Source: Streptomyces sp. NBC_00414 (GTDB lineage Bacteria; Actinomycetota; Actinomycetes; Streptomycetales; Streptomycetaceae). From it: DNA of 64,000 nt. Numbering within the stretch: position 1 is the stretch's first letter; each line of letters starts with the position of its first letter. The stretch covers positions 372,001 through 436,000 of the forward strand of contig NZ_CP107935.1 in assembly GCF_036038375.1 (NCBI RefSeq), read 5' to 3'. The position numbers and the translations under genes are program-made. This document shows positions 43,766 through 51,786 of this stretch, one piece after another. The notes beneath the pieces were generated by a model. It did not search any database and was not told where the DNA came from. It was given only the letters and a program-made list of their open reading frames with translations.

Positions 43766-44494
43766 TCAGGTACGGACTTGCAGGGTGACGTCGGCCTGGT
43801 GGCCGTCCGCGGTCGGCCGTACGGTCGGCCAGCTTCCGGGCGAGCCCTTGGCCAGCCGGATCTCGACATCGTTGGTGTTGACGAACGGGCTGCGCCCGCG
43901 GTCGGCGTAGGGCGGCAGCGACTGTATGTGCGCGGCGAAGTCGTCGGAGAAGTACAGCTCGGTCGTCAGCAGGGGCTTGTCGGCACGGCTGACCCGGACA
44001 TGGATGTGGACGGTGCGTGGGGTGTACCAGCCGGGCACGATGGTCTGGAACTCGGCCTGACCGTTCCCGTCGGTGGTCTGCTCGCCCCGCAGGAAGGTCG
44101 CACTGTCCGTCGGCCGGAACCGGCGCAGCGTCAACGACACGAGGGCGGGGAACTTGTCCGCGCCGTAGCGCTGGTAGCCCGAGTAGACCCCGTGCGCGTC
44201 GCAGTGCCAGACCTCGACGGTCGCGTCCGGCAGCGGCGCCAGCGTGCCCACCTCGACGGCACGGATGCGCAGCAGCAGTGGGGCGCCGTCGAGGCCTTCC
44301 CGGATGTCACGCCGGTGCGGTGAGCCGCTTACGTAGTACGGCCCGTTGCCCGAGTTCGCGGTGCTCCGGTGGGCGTCGATGGTGGTCGCGTGCCGCATGT
44401 ACGCCTGGTTGTCGATCCGGCCCAGTACGGCGGTCAGGACCCGTCGACGCACTCGGTCGCGCATCGTCCGCGGCCGTTCCCCGGTCACGTTCAT
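43766..44494 (-). CDS. intradiol ring-cleavage dioxygenase-like protein
   Basis: A 242-residue protein of the intradiol dioxygenase (protocatechuate/catechol) beta-sandwich family: LPDATVEVWHCDAHGVYSGY, FQTIVPGWYTPRTVHIHVRV. The second of these carries the Tyr-His-His ferric-iron ligands. A basic N-terminal region precedes it; there is no clear signal peptide. The ATG at 44494 has GGAGGG upstream. Substrate unknown; stand-alone homologues are often orphan extradiol/intradiol-type enzymes. It is divergent from a MarR gene with tandem operators between. Confidence 0.88.
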   Translation of the reverse strand: MNVTGERPRTMRDRVRRRVLTAVLGRIDNQAYMRHATTIDAHRSTANSGNGPYYVSGSPHRRDIREGLDGAPLLLRIRAVEVGTLAPLPDATVEVWHCDAHGVYSGYQRYGADKFPALVSLTLRRFRPTDSATFLRGEQTTDGNGQAEFQTIVPGWYTPRTVHIHVRVSRADKPLLTTELYFSDDFAAHIQSLPPYADRGRSPFVNTNDVEIRLAKGSPGSWPTVRPTADGHQADVTLQVRT

Positions 44495-44517
44495 GACCGT
44501 CCCTCCACACATGTATT

Positions 44518-44592
44518 GCTTGGACGCTCCAAGCATTGCTCCGTCATCCTGCTGACTAAAGCTTGGAGTTGTCAAGCATTGGAGTGTCCAAG
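44518..44592. promoter_or_regulatory. three tandem MarR operators
   Basis: GCTTGGA-CGC-TCCAAGC (44518-44534), GCTTG...CAAGC (44561-44577) and TTGGA-GTG-TCCAA (44579-44591) share the consensus CTTGGA-N3-TCCAAG. They fill the divergent promoter between the dioxygenase gene and marR, with the last ending 13 bp before the marR ATG. Confidence 0.8.
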
Positions 44593-44604
44593 TAGTGTGC
44601 TGGA

Positions 44605-45051
44605 ATGGACGGTGAGGCTTTGACGTATCAACTGCTGCGGCTCGTACACGCCATGGACGGGGCGACGAACACCGCGATCCGTGACGTGATGGCCGAACTC
44701 GGCCTGACCCACCCCCTGGCCGACGCGCTGTGGCAGCTGGATCCGGACGCGCCCGCCCCGTCCATGCGTCAGATGGCCGCCAGGCTGCACTGCGATCCGT
44801 CGACCGTGACGTTTCTCGCCGACCGGCTGGAGCAGTTGGCCTACGTCAGCCGTGCTCCGGCCCTCAATGACCGGAGGACCAAGGTGCTCCACCTCACGGA
44901 GCAGGGGCGCACGGCGAGGCGACAGCTCGTCCACGCCGCCTCCACGCGCACGCCCATCACCCACTTGACCCTTGCCGAGCAGCGTCAGCTGCACCGGCTG
45001 ATGACCAAGGCGATGGCCGACGAGAACGCACGCGACGACGACGGCCGCTGA
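44605..45051 (+). CDS. MarR-family regulator
   Basis: A 148-residue MarR protein with winged helix SMRQMAARLHCDPSTVTFLADRLEQLAYVSRAPALNDRRTKVLHLT. Three palindromes of one consensus lie immediately upstream, so autoregulation and control of the divergent dioxygenase-SDR operon are likely. The ribosome site is weak (TGGA adjacent to ATG), consistent with low expression. Confidence 0.92.
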   Translation: MDGEALTYQLLRLVHAMDGATNTAIRDVMAELGLTHPLADALWQLDPDAPAPSMRQMAARLHCDPSTVTFLADRLEQLAYVSRAPALNDRRTKVLHLTEQGRTARRQLVHAASTRTPITHLTLAEQRQLHRLMTKAMADENARDDDGR

Positions 45052-45462
45052 ATTTAATTTCGGCTCGGCATGCCCGACGGCACGTGGACGGGGCATCGGG
45101 AGCGTCGGCGGTGAGCCCGCGCAGCGGAACAGCCGCCGGGGCCACTCCGAGCGAAACGGGCGGCCCGGCCCGGGCCGGGCCGCCCGTCGTGGGGCCTGGG
45201 TACCACCAGCGGGCTGAACCCGTGTGGTGCACCTGCCGGTCGCTTCGCTCACCGGCCCGGCGGGCGGCACGCGTGCCGGGCGGCGGCAGACCGAGCGCAG
45301 CGGCCCGGCGCGCGGCAACGGGCGCCTTCCCCCACCGCCCGCCTCTGCGCATGTGGGTGTCGGCCTACCCGGTTGACCGCCCGCACAGGCAGAGCCGCCG
45401 AGCAGCCGTCAGGTGAGCGTCAGACGCCCGGCTTCCGGGGCGCCCGACGCTCGATCGACTCG
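45052..45462. other. 411-bp convergent intergenic region
   Basis: Apart from the large palindrome at 45156-45187 no feature is convincing. The GC-rich frames have no family resemblance. Confidence 0.4.
45156..45187. terminator. 32-bp perfect palindrome, bidirectional terminator
   Basis: 15-bp arms (45156-45170 and 45173-45187) with a CG centre, composed only of G/C except the ends. It lies between convergent marR and PEP-mutase-family genes. Confidence 0.75.
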
Positions 45463-46224
45463 TCAGGGCGCCCACGGGCCGAGCGCGGTCTTCATCGCAT
45501 CCGTCATCGCGAACTGCAGCAGCGGGCCGTAGGTGATCCGGCCGACGCCGAGGCGGCGGAAGCGCTCAAGATCGTGCTTGACGGGATGGGCCGTGGAGTT
45601 CACGGGAACGGCCACGGCACCGGTCACCGCCGCGAGCAGGTCGTCGTTGTCCTGAATGGCCACCGGATAGACACTGTCGGCCCCGGCCTGCTCCATGGCC
45701 CGCAGCCGCTCGACCGCCTCGTCGAGGACACCCGCGGCGTCCTTCGCGTGCAGGAAGAGGTCGGTGCGCCCGTTGACCCAGACCGGGACCCCCGCGTCGT
45801 CAGCAGCCGCGCGCAGGCCGGCGATGTAGCTCGCGTGCTCCTGTGTGCTGCGCACACGTCCGCCGTCCGAGTGGACGGTGTCCTCGATGTTGAGACCCAC
45901 GCCGCCGACCTCGATGAGTCCGGCGACAAGGTCCGCGGGCTTCTGTCCGTACCCGGCCTCCAGGTCCACGGACACGGGGACGTCGACCGCCGCGATGATC
46001 GGCCTCACCGCGGCCAGTACCTCCTCGAAGGTCTGCCCCTCGTTGTCCTCGGCCCCCCGGGAGTCGGCGAGCGGATGGCTGCCGATCGTCAGCGCGGGGA
46101 ACCCGGCGCCGACCGCCGTCCTCGCCGACCACGCGTCCCAGACGGTCGGCAGCACGAGCGGCTTGTACTCGGCATGCAGCTGCTTCAGGCGCTCAGCGCG
46201 CTCAACTGTGGTGCGAAAGTCCAT
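45463..46224 (-). CDS. isocitrate lyase/PEP mutase superfamily protein
   Basis: A 253-residue TIM-barrel protein of the ICL/PEPM family. It has PLVLPTVWDAWSARTAVGAGFPALTIGSHPLADSRG (substrate strand), DLEAGYG (metal-binding Asp/Glu), GVGLNIEDTVH and VNGRTDLFL. The Cys of the isocitrate lyase KxCGH motif is absent, so it is more like the carboxyvinyl-carboxyphosphonate/PEP-mutase-like hydrolases or lyases. Substrate unknown. It is monocistronic and convergent with marR. Confidence 0.9.
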   Translation of the reverse strand: MDFRTTVERAERLKQLHAEYKPLVLPTVWDAWSARTAVGAGFPALTIGSHPLADSRGAEDNEGQTFEEVLAAVRPIIAAVDVPVSVDLEAGYGQKPADLVAGLIEVGGVGLNIEDTVHSDGGRVRSTQEHASYIAGLRAAADDAGVPVWVNGRTDLFLHAKDAAGVLDEAVERLRAMEQAGADSVYPVAIQDNDDLLAAVTGAVAVPVNSTAHPVKHDLERFRRLGVGRITYGPLLQFAMTDAMKTALGPWAP

Positions 46225-46331
46225 GTCGAGAACGCTACCCCCGGATCGCCGACAACGTGCCGACGGGACGTGACCCGGTGATGAAGAGGTGCGGCCCGGT
46301 CCCCCTCACGGCCTCCGGGGCACGGTGTGGT

Positions 46332-47663
46332 TCACGCCAAAGGCGCGGACGGGTCCGGAGAAGGGCGGGACCACAGGGGGCGGGTCCCGAGGCCGGCGAC
46401 GTCCAGGGCGAGTTCCGCGTACATCGCGTTGGCCCAGGAGAACCAGTGGCGGGTGAACCGGTGCGGATCGTCCTTGTGGAAGGACTCGTGCATGGCGCCG
46501 GTGCCCGCGTCGGTGTCCGTCAGCGTGCGTAGCGCCGCGTGTCGCGCCGCGTCGTCGTCGCCGGTCAGACCCTCCACCGCGATGGCGATCGGCCAGATGT
46601 GTTCGTCCGGGGTGTGCGGGCTGCCCACTCCCTCGGCCGCGGTTCCCCGGTACCAGGTCGGGTTGGCCGGGGAGAGGACGAACTCGCGCGTGGCGCGGTA
46701 CAGCGGGTCGGCGGCGGACACGTTCGCGACCAGGGGCAGGGAGAGGAGGCTCGGCATGTTGGCGTCGTCCATCAAAAGGGCGTTGCCGAGTCCGTCGACT
46801 TCGTAGGCGTAGATCGTGCCGTGGTCGGGGTGGTCGACCGTTCCGTGGCGTGCGACCCCTTCGCGCAGTTCGGCCGCCAGTGCGGTGGCGTCCTCGGCCA
46901 GTGCCGTGTCCCCGGCGCGGTGTGCCATCTCGGCCGTTGCGTCGAGGGCGGCGGCCGCGCACAGGTTCGCGGGCACGTTGTACCCGTACGTACAGGCGTC
47001 GTCGCTCGGTCTGAATCCGCTCCAGGTCATTCCGGTCCGGGCGACGGGCGTTCCCCTGCCCGCGTTGGGCAGCGTGTCGCTCGCCGGGCCGGACGACCGG
47101 GAGAAACGGTAGGAGGACAGGTGCTCGTGGTCCTGCTCGGTACGCCATACGGCGAGCACGGCGTGGGCGGCGCTCACCGCCCGGCCGAGGTGGTCGGTGC
47201 GGCCGGTGGCCCGCCAGAAGCGGTGGGCGAGCAGGAGCGGGAAGGCCAGGGAGTCGACCTCGTACTTCTCCTCCCACACCCAGGGGTCCTCGCACAGGTC
47301 GTCGCCGTCGTGGGCGCGTCCCGACGGTTCCGGGTTGAAGGCGTTCGCGTACGGGTCGCACATGATCTGGTCGAACTGGCGCTCCAGCACGGCCACCACC
47401 AGATCCTGCAGGCCCTTGTCGTCCTTCAGGAGCGCGAGGTAGGGCATCAGCTGGGTCGACGAATCCCGCAGCCACATGGCGGGGATGTCGCCGGTCACCA
47501 CGAACGCGCTGCCGTCGGGCATGGGCCGGACCGTACGCGCGAGGGTGTCGTCCAGGCAGCGCACCAGCAGCTGTCCGTAGCGCGGGTCACCGAGGGCGTC
47601 GAGGCGTCGCACCGCGCGCTGAACCAGCGGATGGTCCTCGACACTCGTGGGGAACTGCATCAT
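46332..47663 (-). CDS. GH125 exo-alpha-1,6-mannosidase
   Basis: A 443-residue metal-independent (alpha/alpha)6 mannosidase of family GH125 (former DUF1237). It has VTGDIPAMWLRDSSTQ, FNPEPSG, the acid-containing SGFRPSDDACTYGYNVP and the base region AMHESFHKDD. No signal peptide, so cytoplasmic: it would trim imported alpha-1,6-mannobiose or oligomannosides released by the secreted GH76. It lies 60 nt downstream of the LacI gene on the same strand, ending the minus arm of the mannan locus. Confidence 0.93.
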   Translation of the reverse strand: MMQFPTSVEDHPLVQRAVRRLDALGDPRYGQLLVRCLDDTLARTVRPMPDGSAFVVTGDIPAMWLRDSSTQLMPYLALLKDDKGLQDLVVAVLERQFDQIMCDPYANAFNPEPSGRAHDGDDLCEDPWVWEEKYEVDSLAFPLLLAHRFWRATGRTDHLGRAVSAAHAVLAVWRTEQDHEHLSSYRFSRSSGPASDTLPNAGRGTPVARTGMTWSGFRPSDDACTYGYNVPANLCAAAALDATAEMAHRAGDTALAEDATALAAELREGVARHGTVDHPDHGTIYAYEVDGLGNALLMDDANMPSLLSLPLVANVSAADPLYRATREFVLSPANPTWYRGTAAEGVGSPHTPDEHIWPIAIAVEGLTGDDDAARHAALRTLTDTDAGTGAMHESFHKDDPHRFTRHWFSWANAMYAELALDVAGLGTRPLWSRPSPDPSAPLA

Positions 47664-47723
47664 CGACCCTTCTTCTCAAGTGACTTGACGCGTGTCCTGC
47701 TACGTGTCCTGATGCGTGTCTCG

Positions 47724-48767
47724 TTACGAGTCGGCGTGCGGTGTGCCGAGGGGGCGTTCACCGGTGTGGACGCCGTGGCGGACGACGCGCGTGGGGATCG
47801 TGACGCGGCGGGGAGCGGGCTGCTCCGCGTCCTTGTGGCCCAGGCGGTCGATGAGCAGGCGTGCGGCTTCCCGGCCGATCTCGTCGGCGTCGTAGGAGAC
47901 GAGGGTCAGCGGCAGGCCGAGGACGTCGGACAGGTCGAAGTCGTCGAAGCCCGCCAGGGGCAGGGTGACTCCCGACTTGTGCAGGGCTCGGATGGCGCCC
48001 TGGCTGATGCGGTTGTTGGTGCAGAACAGCGCCGCGGGGGCGTCGGCCCGGCCCAGCAGTTCGAGGGTCACCGCCTCCGCTGTCGCGGCGTCGACGAGGC
48101 CCTGCCGGATGAGCGCGTTGTCGGGCTCGACGCCGGCCTCGTCATGTGCCGCCCAGAAACCGCGCAGCCGCTCGGCCCCGGTGTAGAGCGAGGGCGGATT
48201 GCCCAGGAAGGCGATGCGGGTGTGCCCGTCGGCCAGCAGGCAGGCGGTGGCCTCGCGGGCCCCGTGGAAGTCCTCGACCAGCACGCAGTCGGTGTCGAGT
48301 CCCGCGGGCGGCCGTGCGGCGAGTACGACGGGTACGTGGCGCATGGCGGCGGCCAGGTGCTGCTGGCGACTGCCGGCGGGGACGACGATGAGCCCTTCGA
48401 CCTGGTGGTCGATGAGACCGTCGACGAGGCCGGGTTCCCGGTCGGCCTGCTCGGCGGAGTTGCTGAGCACCATCCGGAAGCCGTACTCGGTGGCGACTTC
48501 CTGGACGCCGAGCGCGAGACGCGAGTAGAACGGGTTGGCGAGGTTGGTGACGACGAGGCCGATCATCCCGCTGCCGCCGAGCCGCAGGCTGCGCGCGGTC
48601 TCGTTGCGGCGGTAACCCAGCCGGTCCACCGCGGCGAAGACGCGTTCGCGGGTCGCTTCGGACACACCGGGGTCGTTCTTCAGTACGCGGGAGACGGTCA
48701 TGGCGCTGACCTGCGCGAGTTTCCCGACGTCATGCATGGTCGGCCCGCCGGCTCGACGAGCGGTCAT
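47724..48767 (-). CDS. LacI-family repressor of the mannan locus
   Basis: A 347-residue LacI/GalR regulator. The N-terminal HTH (TMHDVGKLAQVSAMTVSRVLKNDPGVSEATRERV) and hinge helix are followed by a periplasmic-binding-protein-like effector domain (GMIGLVVTNLANPFYSRL...). The gene sits inside the mannan operon, between ROK and GH125. Probable operators lie in the divergent 51.5-kb promoter. The likely inducer is mannose or mannobiose, inferred from context. Confidence 0.93.
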   Translation of the reverse strand: MTARRAGGPTMHDVGKLAQVSAMTVSRVLKNDPGVSEATRERVFAAVDRLGYRRNETARSLRLGGSGMIGLVVTNLANPFYSRLALGVQEVATEYGFRMVLSNSAEQADREPGLVDGLIDHQVEGLIVVPAGSRQQHLAAAMRHVPVVLAARPPAGLDTDCVLVEDFHGAREATACLLADGHTRIAFLGNPPSLYTGAERLRGFWAAHDEAGVEPDNALIRQGLVDAATAEAVTLELLGRADAPAALFCTNNRISQGAIRALHKSGVTLPLAGFDDFDLSDVLGLPLTLVSYDADEIGREAARLLIDRLGHKDAEQPAPRRVTIPTRVVRHGVHTGERPLGTPHADS

Positions 48768-48822
48768 GCCCGTTCCCCCTTCTCCGTCGGCCCGCGGCGG
48801 CGACCTCGCCCCGGTCCGATCC

Positions 48823-49776
48823 TCATGAAGTGCCCGCCGTGCTCCGGACCCAGTGCGCGGCCCCGATCAGCGGTGCCGACGCGGGCTGCCGGGCCGGCAG
48901 AACGAGTACGCCCGCCCTTTCGGCCTGAGCCAGTCCCCGGACGAAGGTGGGATGGATCAGGTCCCACGACTGCGCCATGGAACCGCCGACGACGACCGCG
49001 GTGGCCTCGAAGCGGTCGATCCACGGGGCCAGGGCCCTGCCGAGGGCGTCGAAAGCGTAGCGGAAGGCCTCCGCGGCGGCGGTGTCGCCCTGCTCGGCCG
49101 CCATGGCGAGCTCATGGACGTCCGGCAGGGCCGACTCGTGGCGCGGGTCCGGCTCCCGGTGCGGAGCCGCGAGCCGGGCGTGGTGGAGGCGGATGGCGCG
49201 GCGCGAGACCGTCTCCTCCAGCGGACGGCCGTCGATGTCCAGCCGGTGCACGTGACCGCCGGGCGGCACGTCGGGGCCGTCGTGCACGGGCCGCCCGGTC
49301 CGCAGGAAGGACGAGCCGATGCCCGTGCCGAGCGTCAGGCAGACCACGCGGTCGTGTCCTTCGGCGGCCCCGGCCCGGTGCTCGCCGAGGGCGAAGGCGT
49401 CGGCGTCGTTGAGGAAGCACAGCCGCTCGGCCCGGTCGAGCAGCCGCCGGCGCAGCCCGGCGCCCACGTCCACGCCGGACAGGGACTCGAACTTGCCGAT
49501 ACCCGTGAAACGGCCGATCCCGGTGTCGTAGTCGAAGGGTCCGGGCATCGCCACGCCCCAGGACGGGCCGTGTCCGACGGGCAATTGGAGCGCGGTGAGG
49601 GCGATGTCGTCGAGGATGCCGTCCGCGGCCGCGTGCGAACCGAGCGGCCTGCGGATCACCGAGGACGGTACGGGAGTGCCGGTCGCGGGGTCGACGAGCG
49701 CGGCGGTGACGTGCGTACCGCCGACGTCGAGGACGGGGACCGGCACGGCCGACCTCCCCGTGGGGACCACGGTCAC
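48823..49776 (-). CDS. ROK-family sugar kinase-like protein
   Basis: A 317-residue ROK protein with the ATP motif LDVGGTHVTAALVD, the catalytic Asp in FLNDADAFALGE and LTLGTGIGSSFL. The zinc-binding Cys-rich motif of classical ROK glucokinases (CxCGxxGCxE) is absent. GTG 49776 overlaps the PMI stop by 4 nt. In this locus it probably phosphorylates mannose before isomerisation to fructose-6-phosphate, which would give the locus a full mannose-to-glycolysis route. Confidence 0.88.
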   Translation of the reverse strand: MTVVPTGRSAVPVPVLDVGGTHVTAALVDPATGTPVPSSVIRRPLGSHAAADGILDDIALTALQLPVGHGPSWGVAMPGPFDYDTGIGRFTGIGKFESLSGVDVGAGLRRRLLDRAERLCFLNDADAFALGEHRAGAAEGHDRVVCLTLGTGIGSSFLRTGRPVHDGPDVPPGGHVHRLDIDGRPLEETVSRRAIRLHHARLAAPHREPDPRHESALPDVHELAMAAEQGDTAAAEAFRYAFDALGRALAPWIDRFEATAVVVGGSMAQSWDLIHPTFVRGLAQAERAGVLVLPARQPASAPLIGAAHWVRSTAGTS

Positions 49777-51494
49777 GGCTCGACCACCAGCGCCTTCACG
49801 ATCCGCACCTCGTCGCCGCCCACGGAACGCACCCGGTAGGAGCCCACCGCGGCGGGGACCGTGAGGGTCTCCGCGAAGGCCAGGAAGTGGCTGCGCCCGT
49901 CCTGGGTCTCGACGACGGCGCCCTGGCCGGCGGCGACGTTGAGGATGTGGAAGCGCCCCGCGGTGTCGTCGGGGATGCCGGCCCCCGGCGCGACGACCAG
50001 CCGGTGGACCGCGTAGAACATCTCGGGCAGCGCGCCGATGACCTCCTCCCGCCAGCCCTCGCCGGTGCGCAGGGTACGCGGCTGCTGGATCAGGTCCTTC
50101 ACCACGTCCTCCCCGCGCCGGGCCGTGTCCAGGTTGGCGAAGCCGTGCTCGTAGGGCAACGGCCGGGACGCGCCGGCGGCGTCCTTGCGCAGCCAGTCGT
50201 ACAGGCGCAGCGAGTACAGGTACGGGGTCGCGCTCACCTCAAGCACCAGGTTGCCCGCGCCGGAGGCGTGCGGGGTGCCCGCCGGGATCATGAACAGCTG
50301 GCCCTCGACCGACGGGTGCGTCTGGATGTGGTCCTGGACGGGCAGCGGGGTGCCGTCGGCGATGGCCTCCTCCACCTGGCAGCGCATGGCGTCGGGGTCC
50401 GCGTCCTCGGTGAGTCCGAGCAGCACGCGGGCGCCCTCCTCGCTCGCGGTGACGTAGTACGTCTCGTGCTGGGTGTACGGCCAGCCGAACACCTCCCGCA
50501 TGTACTGCTCCCGCGGGTGGAGGTGCAGGGAGAGGTTGCCGCCGCCCATCGTGTCGAGGTAGTCGAAGCGGATCGGGAAGGAGGTGCCGAACCGGCGGTG
50601 CACCTCCTCGCCGAGCATGGCCTCGGGGTGCTCGACGCACAGCAGCTGGAACGGGATCTCGACCTGCGCTCCGCCCCTCTCGCCGACGAGCACACCCGCC
50701 TCGGGGGCGATCAGTTCGTAGCCGAGGGCGGTGTTGCCGGCCTGCGGGGTGAAGCCCAGTTCGCTCGCCGCCCACTGGCCGCCCCAGGGCGTGGAGTTGA
50801 AGTACGGACGGGTGCGGACGGGCCCGTGGGCCAGGTGGCGCAGCGTGCCGCGCAGCGCGGTGCCGTCCAGGGACGCGGGAGCCGCCGGGTCCTGCGTGTC
50901 GATCCACCGGTCGATCCGGCCGACGATCGCGTCGCGGTGGCGGTCCACCACGGGCCAGTCGGTGTAGAACAACCGCACCAGGTCGCCCGGTTCGCCGGGG
51001 CGCCCCAGGTTGGCGCCGACCGGCAGCTCCCCCTTGCTCACGGCGGCTTCGGCGTACCGCTTCGGCAGGTCGGCGTACCAGAGCGCGTCCGGTTCGCAGA
51101 GCGCCGCGCCGGGTCCGAAGACCAGCAGCACACCGTCGCCCGCGGGCGTTTCCGGCCGGGGCACGGAGTCGAAGAGGTCCGCGGCCCGCGCCTGCGACAG
51201 CGGGGCGAAGAACGGGTCGTCGGCGGGGTGGGGCGGGGCCGCGATCCGTTCGGCGGCGGACGGTGCGTAGTGATCGCGTACGTCCGACCGCTGTGCCTCC
51301 CGCCCCGCGAGGCGCAGCGCCGCCGTGAGGCCGTCGGCCAGGGCGTCCCAGTCCAGCGCGGCAGGACCGTCCACGGCCAGGACGAGCGGACCGGGCGGCA
51401 GCGCGGCGACCGCGGCCGGCCACCCCTCGGTCACCTGCCCGTCGACCGGTTCGTAACTGGGGTGGGGGTCGTACGAACGAGACGCGGACTGCAC
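49773..51494 (-). CDS. class I phosphomannose isomerase with N-terminal kinase-like domain
   Basis: A 573-residue protein. The C-terminal ~380 residues are a mannose-6-phosphate isomerase-type cupin: GGNLSLHLHPREQYM, QHETYYVTASEEGARVLLG, FMIPAGTPHASGAGNLVLEVS. The N-terminal ~190 residues start PGPLVLAVDGPAALDWDALADGL, which resembles the P-loop strand of uridine-kinase-like proteins with the GxxGxGKS lost, and continue with WYADLPKRYAEAA and LVRLFYTDWPVVDRHRD. The extra domain is therefore probably a non-catalytic kinase relic. GTG 51494 has GGAG upstream. First gene of the minus arm. Confidence 0.85.
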   Translation of the reverse strand: MQSASRSYDPHPSYEPVDGQVTEGWPAAVAALPPGPLVLAVDGPAALDWDALADGLTAALRLAGREAQRSDVRDHYAPSAAERIAAPPHPADDPFFAPLSQARAADLFDSVPRPETPAGDGVLLVFGPGAALCEPDALWYADLPKRYAEAAVSKGELPVGANLGRPGEPGDLVRLFYTDWPVVDRHRDAIVGRIDRWIDTQDPAAPASLDGTALRGTLRHLAHGPVRTRPYFNSTPWGGQWAASELGFTPQAGNTALGYELIAPEAGVLVGERGGAQVEIPFQLLCVEHPEAMLGEEVHRRFGTSFPIRFDYLDTMGGGNLSLHLHPREQYMREVFGWPYTQHETYYVTASEEGARVLLGLTEDADPDAMRCQVEEAIADGTPLPVQDHIQTHPSVEGQLFMIPAGTPHASGAGNLVLEVSATPYLYSLRLYDWLRKDAAGASRPLPYEHGFANLDTARRGEDVVKDLIQQPRTLRTGEGWREEVIGALPEMFYAVHRLVVAPGAGIPDDTAGRFHILNVAAGQGAVVETQDGRSHFLAFAETLTVPAAVGSYRVRSVGGDEVRIVKALVVEP

Positions 51495-51521
51495 ATCTGC
51501 TCCTCAGTAGGCTCTGTCGGT

Positions 51522-51540
51522 GCGTTAACGATAACAACGC
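51522..51540. promoter_or_regulatory. LacI operator 1
   Basis: GCGTT...AACGC palindromic element with core GTTAACGATAAC, 28 bp upstream of the isomerase start. It is the reverse complement of the second site's GTTGTCGTTAAC with one mismatch. Confidence 0.65.
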
Positions 51541-51670
51541 ATGTCCGAGAGAGTCCATCCTCGATCGGTGGTCAATTTTTCCGACACAGGCTTCTACGAA
51601 CTGGCCTTTTGGCAGGCCATGAGTCCGTTCCCGCTTCTTCCGTCCGACAGACCCTTGCCACTGCGGAGAT

Positions 51671-51682
51671 GTTGTCGTTAAC
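51671..51682. promoter_or_regulatory. LacI operator 2
   Basis: GTTGTCGTTAAC, 105 bp before the binding-protein ATG. With site 1 it defines the consensus GTTRTCGTTAAC, placing one operator at each divergent promoter. Confidence 0.65.
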
Positions 51683-51786
51683 TTCCACGCAACAACCACT
51701 CGGCAGCCCCGGGCGTTCCGGGACACAGTTGCGCCCTGTGGTCCATATCCGGCCATGCACATGGCTCGCTTCCGTGAAGGTGATCA

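Noticed and set aside
45463-46224. Isocitrate lyase of the glyoxylate shunt
   Set aside because: Only ~253 residues and lacks the KxCGH catalytic motif; it belongs to the wider PEP-mutase-like family.
46539-49412. 957-codon plus-strand frame
   Set aside because: Antisense shadow across GH125, LacI and ROK genes; ends in a long Arg/Pro/Gly run.
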